NCBI GenBank assembly: GCA_002070375.1
Contig: MWDD01000002.1
Coordinates: forward strand, 1-64,000
Length of the DNA stretch: 64,000 bases
Reading direction: 5' to 3'
Source: a bacterium ADurb.Bin157
GTDB lineage: Bacteria > Muiribacteriota > Ozemobacteria > Ozemobacterales > Ozemobacteraceae
Shown: piece by piece, positions 53,388-63,038 of the stretch
Layout: each line of letters begins with the position of its first letter
Numbering within the stretch: the first letter of the stretch is position 1
Notes under the pieces: generated by a model
What the model was told of the DNA's origin: nothing
What the model saw: only the letters and a program-made list of their open reading frames with translations
Database searches by the model: none
Translations under genes and position numbers: made by a program

Positions 53388-55418
53388 TTAACCACCTAAA
53401 GCCCAGATTAGAATATATGCGCATAAAATTCCCCACGCAATAGCGGCTAGAACTAAAACTACTATAGTTGCCTTACTGCGCATTTCTTTAATTGTCTCGG
53501 CTTTTTCAACAATATCTTTGTTTTTTTCTGCTTTTGTTTCTTCGGTCTTGCTTACTTTTTTGAGATTTTGAATTCTCTCTTCTTTCTGGATATTTTTCTC
53601 TATTTCAAACTTTTTAGCAACTTCTTTTATTAAATCATCAGGAGATTTTTCATGATTTAAAGTTACGGATAACTTTTCTGCAATAATATTTAAAGCGTTA
53701 TCCATTTCTTTTTTTTCGGATATTCTTTTTGTATTAGCTATTTTATAAACCTGATAAAGTGTTTCTTTTTCAGGGTTTGAGGCTAATACAGTAGAAATTT
53801 TTTCAATCAGCTCCAGACTATTTTCTTTTGCTAATGCATTAATTAAAGGCTTTTTTACAATATTAAAGTCTAACAGCATAGAGGTTGAAATGCCTATGGT
53901 GCGTTGTTTTGTGTTCTGTGAGCTGATCATGCCGGTTAATAAGCTTTCGATTCTTTCACTGTCGATTTCTGCGAAAACTCTTGTTGCAGTCATTCTAATT
54001 TTTCCATTTTTTTGTTGTAAAAACTGAGGCAAATAAAGACATAAAAATTCAGGGTCAAGTTTTGCCAAGGCTTTTATTGATGAACAAACAATGTCCGGGT
54101 TATCTGACCGACAGAAAGTTTTAATTTTCTCTGCGTCATTTGGGTCACCAAATTTGCCCATTAAATTTATAAACGAAGCCAGTTCCTTCCCAATAGCTAA
54201 CGTCATATAAGCTTGAAGCTTTCCTCTATTGGCATTAAAGTAATCAATATTGATTTTTGCCAGAAATTTAATCTTATCTTTTTCAGTTAAAAACTTATAA
54301 TTTTCAATATCATTTGTAGAGAGTTCTTCTTTTTTTTGTATAACATTCTCTTTAATTTCTTCTACTTCTGTCACCTTTGGCAAAATGTTAACATCGTTTT
54401 GTGATACTTGTTTAATATCTTCTTTGAGATTGTCTTCGCTTTGATTGAAAGTATTTGCTTTATATTTTAAATCAGTTAAATAGTCTTGAACAGAACCATG
54501 AATTATTTCTTTCTTCTGCAATTCTCTGATTACGGCGAAAATAATCCCCTTAATTAAGCTTTGTTGCTCACCCTTAAGATTCTTGTTTACCCAAAATATC
54601 CTAAAAGGTAAATCTTTGTTTGCATTTTTTACAAAGATTTTGGATATTCGCATAAGCGATGTAGTATCAGAAGTTTCGGTTAATAATCGAATTAAGTAGG
54701 GTTCAATATCTTTGTATGAGAAAAAGTCAGCATAATGCAGAGCAAGCGCTTTTTCTGAAGTGTTTTTCGAGAACATCAATTCTACAAAATGCTTGATTGC
54801 TTCTTTTTTGTTCCATTTATATAAAACTTGTATAGCTTGCGCTTTCATATCGCTTTTGGGTGAATTTAAAAGAGGCTCTACAATTCCTTGAAGGTTTGTC
54901 GGGTCTATCGTTTCAAGGGCATCAATTGCTGAACTTAAAATTATAGGGTTATAATGCCTGGTAAGCTCAAGAAGTGTTTGAACGTCCTCAAATCCACCAT
55001 ATTTTTTAAAAAATAAACAAAAGGACGGTAAAATTTCCTCGGGAAAATTTTGCCAATTAGCTTTTCTGATTGCATCTGCCGCTAAAAATGCTTCAGCAAC
55101 GTTTAATGCTAGAATTGCAAGCGCAAGGTCATCGATTTTGCTATCGTCTTGAAGTAATAATGCAAAAATTTTAAAATCTACTTTTAAATTGATTTTTTTG
55201 ATTTTACTTGCCGCAAGCCGAAGTGTTTTTCTTAATTGAAACTTGAGGATATTGTTTTTTTCTAAATCAAAAGCTTTTTTAATAATAGCTGCTTCAGATT
55301 TTGTGGGTAATCTTGAGTCGATCTCGTTTAAGCAAGCTAAGACAAGGTTTCCGCTTCCACTTGTTAAGTCGGTGTATAGTTTATTTGCAGCAATTTGGTT
55401 TACCGTGTTTATAAGCAT
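53388..55418 (-). CDS. HEAT-repeat protein with C-terminal membrane anchor
   Basis: 676 residues of alpha-solenoid repeats (for example LLTETSDTTSLMRISKIF and KIRMTATRVFAEIDSERIE), interrupted near 320-360 by an acidic, low-complexity stretch. After a lysine/glutamate-rich coiled region (EERIQNLKKVSKTEETKAEK) there is one membrane helix at 650-672 (ATIVVLVLAAIAWGILCAYIL) and three final residues. The layout is a tail-anchored protein with the solenoid in the cytoplasm. Function unknown; it is more divergent than the two paralogues at 58-63 kb. Confidence 0.75.
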   Translation of the reverse strand: MLINTVNQIAANKLYTDLTSGSGNLVLACLNEIDSRLPTKSEAAIIKKAFDLEKNNILKFQLRKTLRLAASKIKKINLKVDFKIFALLLQDDSKIDDLALAILALNVAEAFLAADAIRKANWQNFPEEILPSFCLFFKKYGGFEDVQTLLELTRHYNPIILSSAIDALETIDPTNLQGIVEPLLNSPKSDMKAQAIQVLYKWNKKEAIKHFVELMFSKNTSEKALALHYADFFSYKDIEPYLIRLLTETSDTTSLMRISKIFVKNANKDLPFRIFWVNKNLKGEQQSLIKGIIFAVIRELQKKEIIHGSVQDYLTDLKYKANTFNQSEDNLKEDIKQVSQNDVNILPKVTEVEEIKENVIQKKEELSTNDIENYKFLTEKDKIKFLAKINIDYFNANRGKLQAYMTLAIGKELASFINLMGKFGDPNDAEKIKTFCRSDNPDIVCSSIKALAKLDPEFLCLYLPQFLQQKNGKIRMTATRVFAEIDSERIESLLTGMISSQNTKQRTIGISTSMLLDFNIVKKPLINALAKENSLELIEKISTVLASNPEKETLYQVYKIANTKRISEKKEMDNALNIIAEKLSVTLNHEKSPDDLIKEVAKKFEIEKNIQKEERIQNLKKVSKTEETKAEKNKDIVEKAETIKEMRSKATIVVLVLAAIAWGILCAYILIWALGG

Positions 55419-55505
55419 ACTTTAAGATTACCTTGATTTCGATAAAAATCAATATATTTATATAGACATTATTGCATAAACGGATATTTTAATATGGGGG
55501 AAATT

Positions 55506-55775
55506 ATGAACAAGAAATATATTACTACTTTGTTGCTAATTTTGTTTTTGCTTACATTTATTGCTAATACAAGGTTAAGTGCCAAGCGCAAGCCTATTGT
55601 AGTTCCAACTCACAATTCTTATGTGCTTGTTCACGGAGCACATTTGTGGCCTGTTCATGGTTATTACAGTTTGCACCCTGCCGTTATGCCGGAAATTATC
55701 AGTACAATAGTCTGTCTTCCTGCTTGGAATGGCGTTTTTTGGGCCTATAAATACACGGTAATTCCAAAATATTAA
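55506..55775 (+). CDS. small exported protein
   Basis: 89 residues: signal peptide (KKYITTLLLILFLLTFIANT), then about 60 residues rich in histidine, tyrosine and tryptophan (VLVHGAHLWPVHGYYSLHPAV), with a single cysteine. GGGGG precedes the ATG. I recognise no family; histidines might bind a metal. Sits alone between minus-strand genes. Confidence 0.55.
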   Translation: MNKKYITTLLLILFLLTFIANTRLSAKRKPIVVPTHNSYVLVHGAHLWPVHGYYSLHPAVMPEIISTIVCLPAWNGVFWAYKYTVIPKY

Positions 55776-55793
55776 TGATTCGTTTTTATCAGA

Positions 55794-56318
55794 TTAGTAT
55801 TCTATTCCTTCTCGCGCTTGCACTCCTTTATCAAAATAGTGTTTGATTTTATTCATAGATGTTATTAGATCAGCTTTTTGTAAGAGCTTTTCATCATCAC
55901 ATCTGCCTGTCATTATAACTTCAAGCTTTTTAGGAATAATCGAAATAAGATCTAAAATCGCTGTTCGTTCCAATAACCCATAGGTCATTGCAGTTAATAT
56001 TTCGTCTAAAACCAATACATCAATATCCGGTCTGTTTAGCATTTCAAAAACCTTAGATAAGCCCCTTTTTGCCTCTGCTATGTCTTCGTTAGTGGTTCCG
56101 AATCTAAACTTACCGTTAAGAGTCATTCTTTCAAGGCCTGTAACATAATACTCGATGCCTAACTTGTCAAAGACAGTAAATTCACTGTGTCTGTATGATT
56201 TAGAGCCTTTGTCAAAAGCAATGAGCGCCGTTTTTTTATTAGCTCCGTAGGCTCTGATTATTAGACCTATTCCGGCTGTTGTTTTGCCTTTTCCATCACC
56301 TATGTATGCATGTATCAT
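55794..56318 (-). CDS. cobO: cob(I)alamin adenosyltransferase (CobO/BtuR type)
   Basis: 174 residues. P-loop GDGKGKTTAGIGL at 7-19, the family's VLVLDEILTAMTYGLL block, the EVIMTGR segment and the ending KHYFDKGVQAREGIEY all match the CobA/CobO/BtuR family, which adds the 5'-deoxyadenosyl group to cob(I)alamin. It would supply adenosylcobalamin to the glutamate mutase at 17.8-21.1 kb. No other B12 synthesis gene is in the window. Confidence 0.94.
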   Translation of the reverse strand: MIHAYIGDGKGKTTAGIGLIIRAYGANKKTALIAFDKGSKSYRHSEFTVFDKLGIEYYVTGLERMTLNGKFRFGTTNEDIAEAKRGLSKVFEMLNRPDIDVLVLDEILTAMTYGLLERTAILDLISIIPKKLEVIMTGRCDDEKLLQKADLITSMNKIKHYFDKGVQAREGIEY

Positions 56319-56332
56319 TTAATTAGTCCTTA

Positions 56333-57097
56333 TTAAAAAGTTATGTCAAACTCCGAACCGAAAAGCGTATCTTCTTCCATGAGCACCGGGATCGGTGTGG
56401 GTTTTGTCGGCTTAGTCGGTTTAATAATTGTTAACGGCTCGTTTTTCACGGGCTCTGTTTGTATAACATCGGCATTTTGAATCGGCTTATTAGTAGTAGT
56501 CGTTTGCAACGGTTCTTTCTTGCCGGGGAACGATTCGTTAACAATAAATTCGCTTTTGGCTGTTTGTTTATTTTCTACTTGTACAACATTGAAATGTCTT
56601 TCTCTTTTTCCTGTCATATCCCATAAACTGTATATGTGTTTCCATTCTTCGATTTTTTTATTAACATCAATAACTTTTTCAAATATAAAATAATCAATGT
56701 TCGTTTGCTTGGGTAAAATAGTGGCTATGACCGGCTTAAGCCAAGTTGCCGTTGGTTTCTTTTTAAAATTCATTAAAATTAGGCAGGAATCATTGCTTAG
56801 ATAGGCTCTGTCAATTTGCGTTTCTGTGAAATCAAATAGTGTTTTTCCCGGTATCCACAAAAAAACCATAAATCTGTCAAAATCTAGTGTCGGTTCTTTC
56901 TCGTCAATACCTGACTCTGACCAGAAAGAATGAAATTCATTCAAATCTTTGATTATCGAAAATGGTCTTTCAGGTTTATAATTACATCTGTTGCTTTTCC
57001 ATTCGTTATAGATGGGTAGATAAATTTGTTGAGAAAATAAAAAATGAGGAACAAATAGTAAAAACAAAAATAGTAATATGGGTCTTGTTTTTTGCAT
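56333..57097 (-). CDS. exported protein with PrcB-like region
   Basis: 254 residues. Signal peptide (RPILLFLFLLFVPHFLFS). The segment PFSIIKDLNEFHSFWSESGI followed by DFDRFMVFLWIPG resembles the PrcB-like protease-partner domain, but the match is short. The last 70 residues are threonine/proline-rich (KPTKPTKPTPIPV) and probably unstructured. The ATG overlaps the stop of the PilP/STN gene by one base, so the two are cotranscribed. Confidence 0.55.
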   Translation of the reverse strand: MQKTRPILLFLFLLFVPHFLFSQQIYLPIYNEWKSNRCNYKPERPFSIIKDLNEFHSFWSESGIDEKEPTLDFDRFMVFLWIPGKTLFDFTETQIDRAYLSNDSCLILMNFKKKPTATWLKPVIATILPKQTNIDYFIFEKVIDVNKKIEEWKHIYSLWDMTGKRERHFNVVQVENKQTAKSEFIVNESFPGKKEPLQTTTTNKPIQNADVIQTEPVKNEPLTIIKPTKPTKPTPIPVLMEEDTLFGSEFDITF

Positions 57098-57939
57098 TAT
57101 TTGATTTCTAAAAAATCCGCATGTTCAATAAGCTTAAAGTTGTTGAAAAAAACAATCATTGAAAGTATTTCGTGCCATTCCCGATCTCGCAAGCTACAAT
57201 AAAGAGGAATCATAGAGGGCTTATTCCAAACTATGTTTACCCCTGTTTTTAGTGCAATATCTTGTATTGTTTGATCCAAAGGCCTTCCGTTTGAAACTAC
57301 CGACCCCTTATTGTTAAAAGCTTTGTATTTTTTGCCAAGTCTTAAGCTGTTATAGTTATGGATTTGTTTTGAGAATTGTTCCCAACCTCTGCCATCAATG
57401 TGCACGGGCGATGATAAAATCAACCCTTTGTATGTGTGAAATCGATGGTTTGGTGACACAATAGCAGACATCATGCCCCCTAGACTTTTAGAGTGGTGAT
57501 GCAAAGTGTTATATGAAATGCTTTGTGCGCTACATAAATAATCTTTTTGAAATGCACTTGCCGTAAGACTGACTAATTTCCAGATTGGTAAAGCGCTTGT
57601 TAGTATAATATTGTCTTTTGATTCTGTTGGCAGCTTTACTTCAGGAGAGAAAGAAAAATACTTCCTTCTCGTGGGCGCGTACATAACCACGGCATCGCAG
57701 GTAATTCTTATTACTCGAAGGTCGGTGCCTATCATATAGCCTTCTGTGGCCAAAATTTCATGGCCGTTCCACCTTAGCCAAGCAGCTCCGCCGCCGTTTT
57801 TTAGCGAAACCAAGCCGTCCACAACTATTTCTTGCGGCTTTTCTATGCCGATAGCTAAAAGGATTTGAACGGGTGCAAATATAATTAAAAAAACAAGCAA
57901 AATAATGTTATATTTAAAACAATAAGCATTTGTCGTCAT
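57097..57939 (-). CDS. exported protein with PilP/GspC-like and secretin-N-like parts
   Basis: 280 residues. N-terminal hydrophobic signal anchor (IILLVFLIIFAPVQILLAI). Residues about 38-100 (VDGLVSLKNGGGAAWLRWNG ... LRVIRITCDAVVM) have the beta pattern of PilP/GspC periplasmic domains. The last 60 (RPLDQTIQDIALKTGVNIVW ... EILSMIVFFNNFKLIEH) fit a short secretin N-terminal (STN) fold. In known machines these domains sit in separate proteins that contact the secretin, so this may be a link protein for the pilus/secretion genes elsewhere in the window. Ribosome site AGGAGA. Confidence 0.58.
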   Translation of the reverse strand: MTTNAYCFKYNIILLVFLIIFAPVQILLAIGIEKPQEIVVDGLVSLKNGGGAAWLRWNGHEILATEGYMIGTDLRVIRITCDAVVMYAPTRRKYFSFSPEVKLPTESKDNIILTSALPIWKLVSLTASAFQKDYLCSAQSISYNTLHHHSKSLGGMMSAIVSPNHRFHTYKGLILSSPVHIDGRGWEQFSKQIHNYNSLRLGKKYKAFNNKGSVVSNGRPLDQTIQDIALKTGVNIVWNKPSMIPLYCSLRDREWHEILSMIVFFNNFKLIEHADFLEIK

Positions 57940-58017
57940 TATGGTTCTCCTAATTATTATAATATAAGCTTTTAAGAACTAATTACAAGACAAAATGTAT
58001 TTCAATGATTTATAATA

Positions 58018-58046
58018 TTGAAACTTAACATTATTTGTGCTTTAAT
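58018..58046 (+). promoter_or_regulatory. extended -10 promoter of the giant HEAT-repeat operon
   Basis: TTGAAA (58018-58023), 17-base spacer ending in TGC, TTTAAT (58041-58046). Predicted +1 near 58053; GAGGA ribosome site follows. Confidence 0.6.
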
Positions 58047-58077
58047 ACAAGGCTGATGGGTGTAGAGGAAAACAATA

Positions 58078-60528
58078 ATGGCTCTTTTCGTAAAGAAAGT
58101 AACTGATCCCGAAGAAGCATTTCAGCGTCTTATTAAAAAAGATAAAAAAGCTTCTGACGGTGCTAAAGCGGAATTTGTTGCCAGCATGAATCATGGGCTG
58201 GTAGAATTTCTTTGCGACAAATTTAATGAAACAGAAGAGCAAGAGAATCGTTTACTTATCCTTGAAACTTTTTCAGCCTACAAAGAAAATCTGAGCGAAG
58301 AAGATTTTCGCGTAATTTTAAAGCTCTTTACGAATTCAGATGTTTTGTTAAAAGAAGTATTTAAAGAAATTCTTAGCGGATTAAACGAACACAATTTAAA
58401 AGCGGCAACAGAAATTTTAACAACATCGATGGATCCTGATGTCCACAAAACCATTCAATATGGAATTGAAAATTCAGGCGTTCTGGGCAGAATTCTAGAA
58501 AAATGGAATAAGTTTTCGTTAAAAGACCAGATTATTTATATTGAAGAAATTGTATTGATTCAAAGTCCAAAAACTTATCCAATTTTTCTCGAAATAATGA
58601 AGGAAGAAGCAAATGAAGCTAATAAAGATGATAAAAAAATCCTTCAAGTTGAGTTTTCTAAACACCTTGATAAAATAAAAAATCCTGATTTTATGGATTT
58701 GTGTATTAAAGAGTTGCCCCTAATCGCATCTTCTATGCGATATCCGCTTTTTAAAAGCTTACAAGGACATGGGAAAGCGTTCTTTGAAAAGTTTTTTGAT
58801 GGTTTATCTAAAAAAAGTGAGAATTTAAGGCTGCAATCTATAAAAATAATGGATCAGCTCGTGGATCCCAATTCTTACCCATATCTATTTCCTTATTTGC
58901 TTGATACCGCAAAGTCTGTTCCCTCTACTACAGCCGAAGCAATATCAAAGATTGTTAAAAACTTCTGTGATGAACTTGAAGGTCTTGGAGAAGAAGGTCG
59001 AAAATCCAAGGCCATAAAAGAGAAACTTGATTATTTTGTTACCCCGTTAGTTTTATGTCTTGATGATAGTTATTCCATGGTTATTAAAAGCATTACGGAA
59101 TGCATCATAAGAATTGGTAAATTCGAAGAAAATGTTATTCTTGCAAATCTTCCTTTGATCTACAAACATAGCGAGAGCTATTTTACGAACTATTTACGAG
59201 GCCTTGACGTAAACAATAGAAAACGCCTTTTGATAAAGGCTTGTTGCTATGAAAATATTGAAACAGGAAAAACCGCGTTGACGTTGCTCTCAGATCCTTC
59301 CGAAGGATACGTAATAGAAACACTCAACACTCTTATCTTAGAACATTTTTTAAGCATACCAAAAGCAATTCAGGTCGGTATCATTAATTTAATGAATGAC
59401 CCTAAAATGCAAAATTATGCAACTGAAATTATCAATCACAAAGATCCTGAATTTAGGAAAAACATTGTTAAAACTCTTGGCGAATCCGGAGCTCCTAACG
59501 CATTAACACTTATTGGCACTAAAATAAGAGATCCTGAAGTCAGCATAAGAGAAGAAATATTAAACATTCTTGATCTGCCTCATTTTAAAAATATGGGGGC
59601 TCTTGATCTGATGATTGTTTTATTGTCAGACATAAATGCTGACTTAGTAATAAAAACCATTGAAAAAATTAGAGAATATGATGAACCAAAGGTTATTTTG
59701 GCCTTAACCAAGTTGTTGTCGTGTGCAGATCAAAAGCTTAGAAAATCAGCTCATGAAGCAATTGCCTACATAACAAAACGGAAGTATTTGTCCGGGTTTC
59801 TACAGATGAGTCCTGAAGCACGGCTTGCGGTTGGAATGTCTTTAATAAAAATGGACCCTACTTTTTTAGAAGAAACAACTAAAAATCTTTCTGATAACGA
59901 GCCATCTGTAAGGTTACTTTCTGCACAAATATTAGAGTCTTTGTATTTGTCTATAAATCCTGATTTGAAAGCTAATTTGATTGTTGCCATACAGGATCCT
60001 GATCCTAAAGTTCGATCTGTCGTTGTGATGATTTTAGGGCGTATAGGCGGTGTTTCTGTTGAGGCGCTTCTCGTTAGTTGCCTTTCTGATCGTGATGACA
60101 GAGTTAGAGCTAATGCAGTGGAAGCTTTGTTGTCTGTTGCCGATATATCTATTGCCGATAAAATTTTACCTTGTTTGACAGACACTAATAATAGAGTACG
60201 TGGCAACGCAATAATGACGTTATGGAAACTTGGTTACTATAAAGTATATGATTCTATTGTAGAAATGTTTAGAAGCAATGATAAATGGATGCGGGCTTCT
60301 GTTGCTTTTGCAATAGGCGAATTAAAGGATATAAGATTTTTGCCGGTTCTTGTTAATAACTTAAATGATAAAGATCCCGATGTCAGAAGAAACGTTGTTA
60401 AGGCACTTTCTAAAGTAGCTGATCCCTATACACTTGCCCCATATATAAGACCATTGCGTTTTGATACAGATGAGAAAGTCCGTAAGGAGGTGGCTGCTGC
60501 CCTTACTATCAAGCAACAGCCCCGATAA
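58078..60528 (+). CDS. giant HEAT-repeat protein (paralogue 1)
   Basis: 816 residues, all-helical solenoid with no signal peptide or membrane helix. Repeats are clearest in the C-terminal 250 residues: QDPDPKVRSVVVMILGRIGG, then SDRDDRVRANAVEALLSV, then DTNNRVRGNAIMTLWKLGYY and DKDPDVRRNVVKALSKVAD. HEAT proteins act as scaffolds. The C-terminal region aligns repeat by repeat with the next gene, so the pair arose by duplication. It probably acts in the cytoplasm with the two genes that follow. Confidence 0.78.
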   Translation: MALFVKKVTDPEEAFQRLIKKDKKASDGAKAEFVASMNHGLVEFLCDKFNETEEQENRLLILETFSAYKENLSEEDFRVILKLFTNSDVLLKEVFKEILSGLNEHNLKAATEILTTSMDPDVHKTIQYGIENSGVLGRILEKWNKFSLKDQIIYIEEIVLIQSPKTYPIFLEIMKEEANEANKDDKKILQVEFSKHLDKIKNPDFMDLCIKELPLIASSMRYPLFKSLQGHGKAFFEKFFDGLSKKSENLRLQSIKIMDQLVDPNSYPYLFPYLLDTAKSVPSTTAEAISKIVKNFCDELEGLGEEGRKSKAIKEKLDYFVTPLVLCLDDSYSMVIKSITECIIRIGKFEENVILANLPLIYKHSESYFTNYLRGLDVNNRKRLLIKACCYENIETGKTALTLLSDPSEGYVIETLNTLILEHFLSIPKAIQVGIINLMNDPKMQNYATEIINHKDPEFRKNIVKTLGESGAPNALTLIGTKIRDPEVSIREEILNILDLPHFKNMGALDLMIVLLSDINADLVIKTIEKIREYDEPKVILALTKLLSCADQKLRKSAHEAIAYITKRKYLSGFLQMSPEARLAVGMSLIKMDPTFLEETTKNLSDNEPSVRLLSAQILESLYLSINPDLKANLIVAIQDPDPKVRSVVVMILGRIGGVSVEALLVSCLSDRDDRVRANAVEALLSVADISIADKILPCLTDTNNRVRGNAIMTLWKLGYYKVYDSIVEMFRSNDKWMRASVAFAIGELKDIRFLPVLVNNLNDKDPDVRRNVVKALSKVADPYTLAPYIRPLRFDTDEKVRKEVAAALTIKQQPR

Positions 60529-60535
60529 TAAAAAA

Positions 60536-63037
60536 ATGAAACTTTGGCCATTTGCTAAAAACTCAAAAGAGCCTTCATTGCTTATCAATGAATTACAAAA
60601 TCCTGATGTTAAAATACGGGAAGAAGCTTTTAATAGCTTGATTACAAATGAATTGCCTAAAACAGACAACATTATTTTAGGCGCACTGGAATCATTCGAC
60701 GAGCTTCCTGACTCGATACTTGTGCCTTTAATTGAAGTTGCTGTTAAAAGAAAGATTTTGGAATGTTTGCCCATATTTAAAGCTTGTTTAAGCAACCCAA
60801 GTATTGATGTTAGGCATACGGCGTTTACGGCTCTGACATCTATTCAAACCCAAGAAAGCCTTGATGCAATTATATCTGCTCTGGGTGGGAACGACATTAT
60901 GTTGAAACAAAAGATCAGGACGCAAATAATAGAGCATTTTGGGCGTGAGGCTTTGGGGGCTTTAATAAGAGGCGTTCCTAAAGACAAAACGTTGCCGATC
61001 TATTTTGAAATTGTTTCCATAATGGAAGACTTGGATTTATTCAGTCTTATTAAAAGTAATTTTAGAAAGCCCGATGAAAAAGTTAAAGAGTTCTATTTTG
61101 AAACATTAACAAAATTTAACCGTCCTGAGTTTTTGCCTCTATATTTAGAATATTACCCAAATGCAACGCATCAAAGAAAAACAAAAATAGAAGAAATATT
61201 GTTAGAATATTCGGTAAAAGAAGTTGTAGAAGCATTTAGAGAAGTTGCTCCAAAATCACTTGAAAATTACCATAACCTTTTTGATATTACTGTTATTGAG
61301 CGATTTTCAACAGATAAGGGCGAGGTTTTCGCTTATCTTTCATCTTTACCTGAAACGCTTTACAGACGAAAAATGCTATTAAGGCTCTTAGAAAACATTG
61401 ATGTCTTTTGCTATTCTTACGTATTTGATTTGCTTAAAGATTCTTCTTCAGAAATTAGGTCGGCTTCCCTTAAAATCCTGTCTTCTCTTATTTCAGAAAC
61501 TTGGGAGAGGATAAGCGATGCAGATGAATCCAACAAACCCATGCTTATAGAAACATACAATTTATGGGAGAAGCAAACGATTAGTTTGATGCGCGAACCG
61601 TTGAAAATGCTTGACGAACAAAGAAAATGCGTTAAAAAATTATTTTTTATTTTTGTAAAACACAAGCATAGTATAGTTAATAATTTTATAAAGGATCTTT
61701 TTCAAAACAGCTTCGGGGAAACATACAACGCAATTCGCGAATGGAAGTTTGATGAGCAGATAGAATTGTATGACTGGGTAATTAAATCTGACCCTTCATT
61801 TGGAGCACTTATCTTGTCAGGTTTAAATTTAAGCTCTGAAGATAATATGTGGAGATTAGTTTTAAAGTTGTCAAATCGCTTCTCTGATAAGGAAGACAGC
61901 GATATTTTTATTAAAAACCTTGTTGCAAGATATCGCAATATAACTATTGATAAATATGCTCAAGACACTGACCCCGAAATTAGAAAAGCGGCCCTTAGCT
62001 TTGTATCATTTCAAGGACCTGCAAATTTAATAGATATAGCAAAATCCTCGCTAAAAGACTTTGTGCCAAGTGTCAGACTTATGGCATTAAAGATTCTGGA
62101 ATCACATCGTTACACTGAATTTGATAATGCTTTGAAAGATGCAATGGGAGACCCGGATAACGATGTTTGTATGTATGCGATTGAGACTTTAAAACAACGG
62201 TTAGAGCCTGAAGCTTTTGTAACGTTAGTTGCAAAATTTTTAAACAGCACAAATGAAAATTTAAGAAATTTTGCAGTCAAAGAGGTCGCTCAGCTAACCA
62301 AGTTAAAATACAAAGAAAATTTTAATAAAATGCCTGTAGAAATTAGAAAGCTTGCAGGTAAAGTTATTCAAAAAATCGATAATGGATTTGGAGATCAGAT
62401 TATTGAAGATCTCTCTTCCTTTGATCCCCAGACAAGGCTACAAGCAGTTTTGTTGTTAGAAAATATTGAAGTCGGCGAAAAGGCAAAAAATGCCCTAATT
62501 TCTGCTATGAAGGATCCTTCCAAGCAAGTTCGTGCAGCAGTTGTTAAAACTCTTGGGCTACTTGGAGACCCTGAATTAATAAAACATTTGATAAGTTTCT
62601 TCAACGATCCTGATACTCGAGTAAGGGCGAATACGGTTGAAGCTGTTGCAAGTATGGGTGACAGACAGGTTATTAAATTTTTGTTGCCATTTATTGAAGA
62701 CGAAAATAACCGAATCAGAGGCAATGCGGTGTTGGGAATTAAAAAATTGGGAAACTACAATGTTACACCTGTTTTGCAAAAAATGTTAAGTCATCAAGAT
62801 TCTAATATGCGAGCAACGGGAATATGGGTAATGGGTGAAATCAAAGATTCTAATTATTTGCCATTTCTTTATCCCTTTGTGAATGACTCTGATGAAACCA
62901 TAAGATACAATGCGGTAAAATCAATATCTAAAATTAATCCTCAAATACTTGCTAAATACTACTTTAACGCCCTAAGAAAAGACAGCTCCGAAAAAATAAG
63001 AAAGTTAGTTGAAGATCTAAGCTATAGGATTGTTTGA
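60536..63037 (+). CDS. giant HEAT-repeat protein (paralogue 2)
   Basis: 833 residues from the ATG at 60536. C-terminal repeats mirror the preceding gene: KDPSKQVRAAVVKTLGLLGD, NDPDTRVRANTVEAVASM, DENNRIRGNAVLGIKKLGNY, NDSDETIRYNAVKSISKIN. The preceding helix ELTKLKYKENF-like stretch (AQLTKLKYKENFNKM) matches AYITKRKYLSGFLQM in paralogue 1. The N-terminal halves have diverged strongly. Seven bases separate it from paralogue 1; the two are one operon. Confidence 0.78.
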   Translation: MKLWPFAKNSKEPSLLINELQNPDVKIREEAFNSLITNELPKTDNIILGALESFDELPDSILVPLIEVAVKRKILECLPIFKACLSNPSIDVRHTAFTALTSIQTQESLDAIISALGGNDIMLKQKIRTQIIEHFGREALGALIRGVPKDKTLPIYFEIVSIMEDLDLFSLIKSNFRKPDEKVKEFYFETLTKFNRPEFLPLYLEYYPNATHQRKTKIEEILLEYSVKEVVEAFREVAPKSLENYHNLFDITVIERFSTDKGEVFAYLSSLPETLYRRKMLLRLLENIDVFCYSYVFDLLKDSSSEIRSASLKILSSLISETWERISDADESNKPMLIETYNLWEKQTISLMREPLKMLDEQRKCVKKLFFIFVKHKHSIVNNFIKDLFQNSFGETYNAIREWKFDEQIELYDWVIKSDPSFGALILSGLNLSSEDNMWRLVLKLSNRFSDKEDSDIFIKNLVARYRNITIDKYAQDTDPEIRKAALSFVSFQGPANLIDIAKSSLKDFVPSVRLMALKILESHRYTEFDNALKDAMGDPDNDVCMYAIETLKQRLEPEAFVTLVAKFLNSTNENLRNFAVKEVAQLTKLKYKENFNKMPVEIRKLAGKVIQKIDNGFGDQIIEDLSSFDPQTRLQAVLLLENIEVGEKAKNALISAMKDPSKQVRAAVVKTLGLLGDPELIKHLISFFNDPDTRVRANTVEAVASMGDRQVIKFLLPFIEDENNRIRGNAVLGIKKLGNYNVTPVLQKMLSHQDSNMRATGIWVMGEIKDSNYLPFLYPFVNDSDETIRYNAVKSISKINPQILAKYYFNALRKDSSEKIRKLVEDLSYRIV

Positions 63038-63038
63038 T

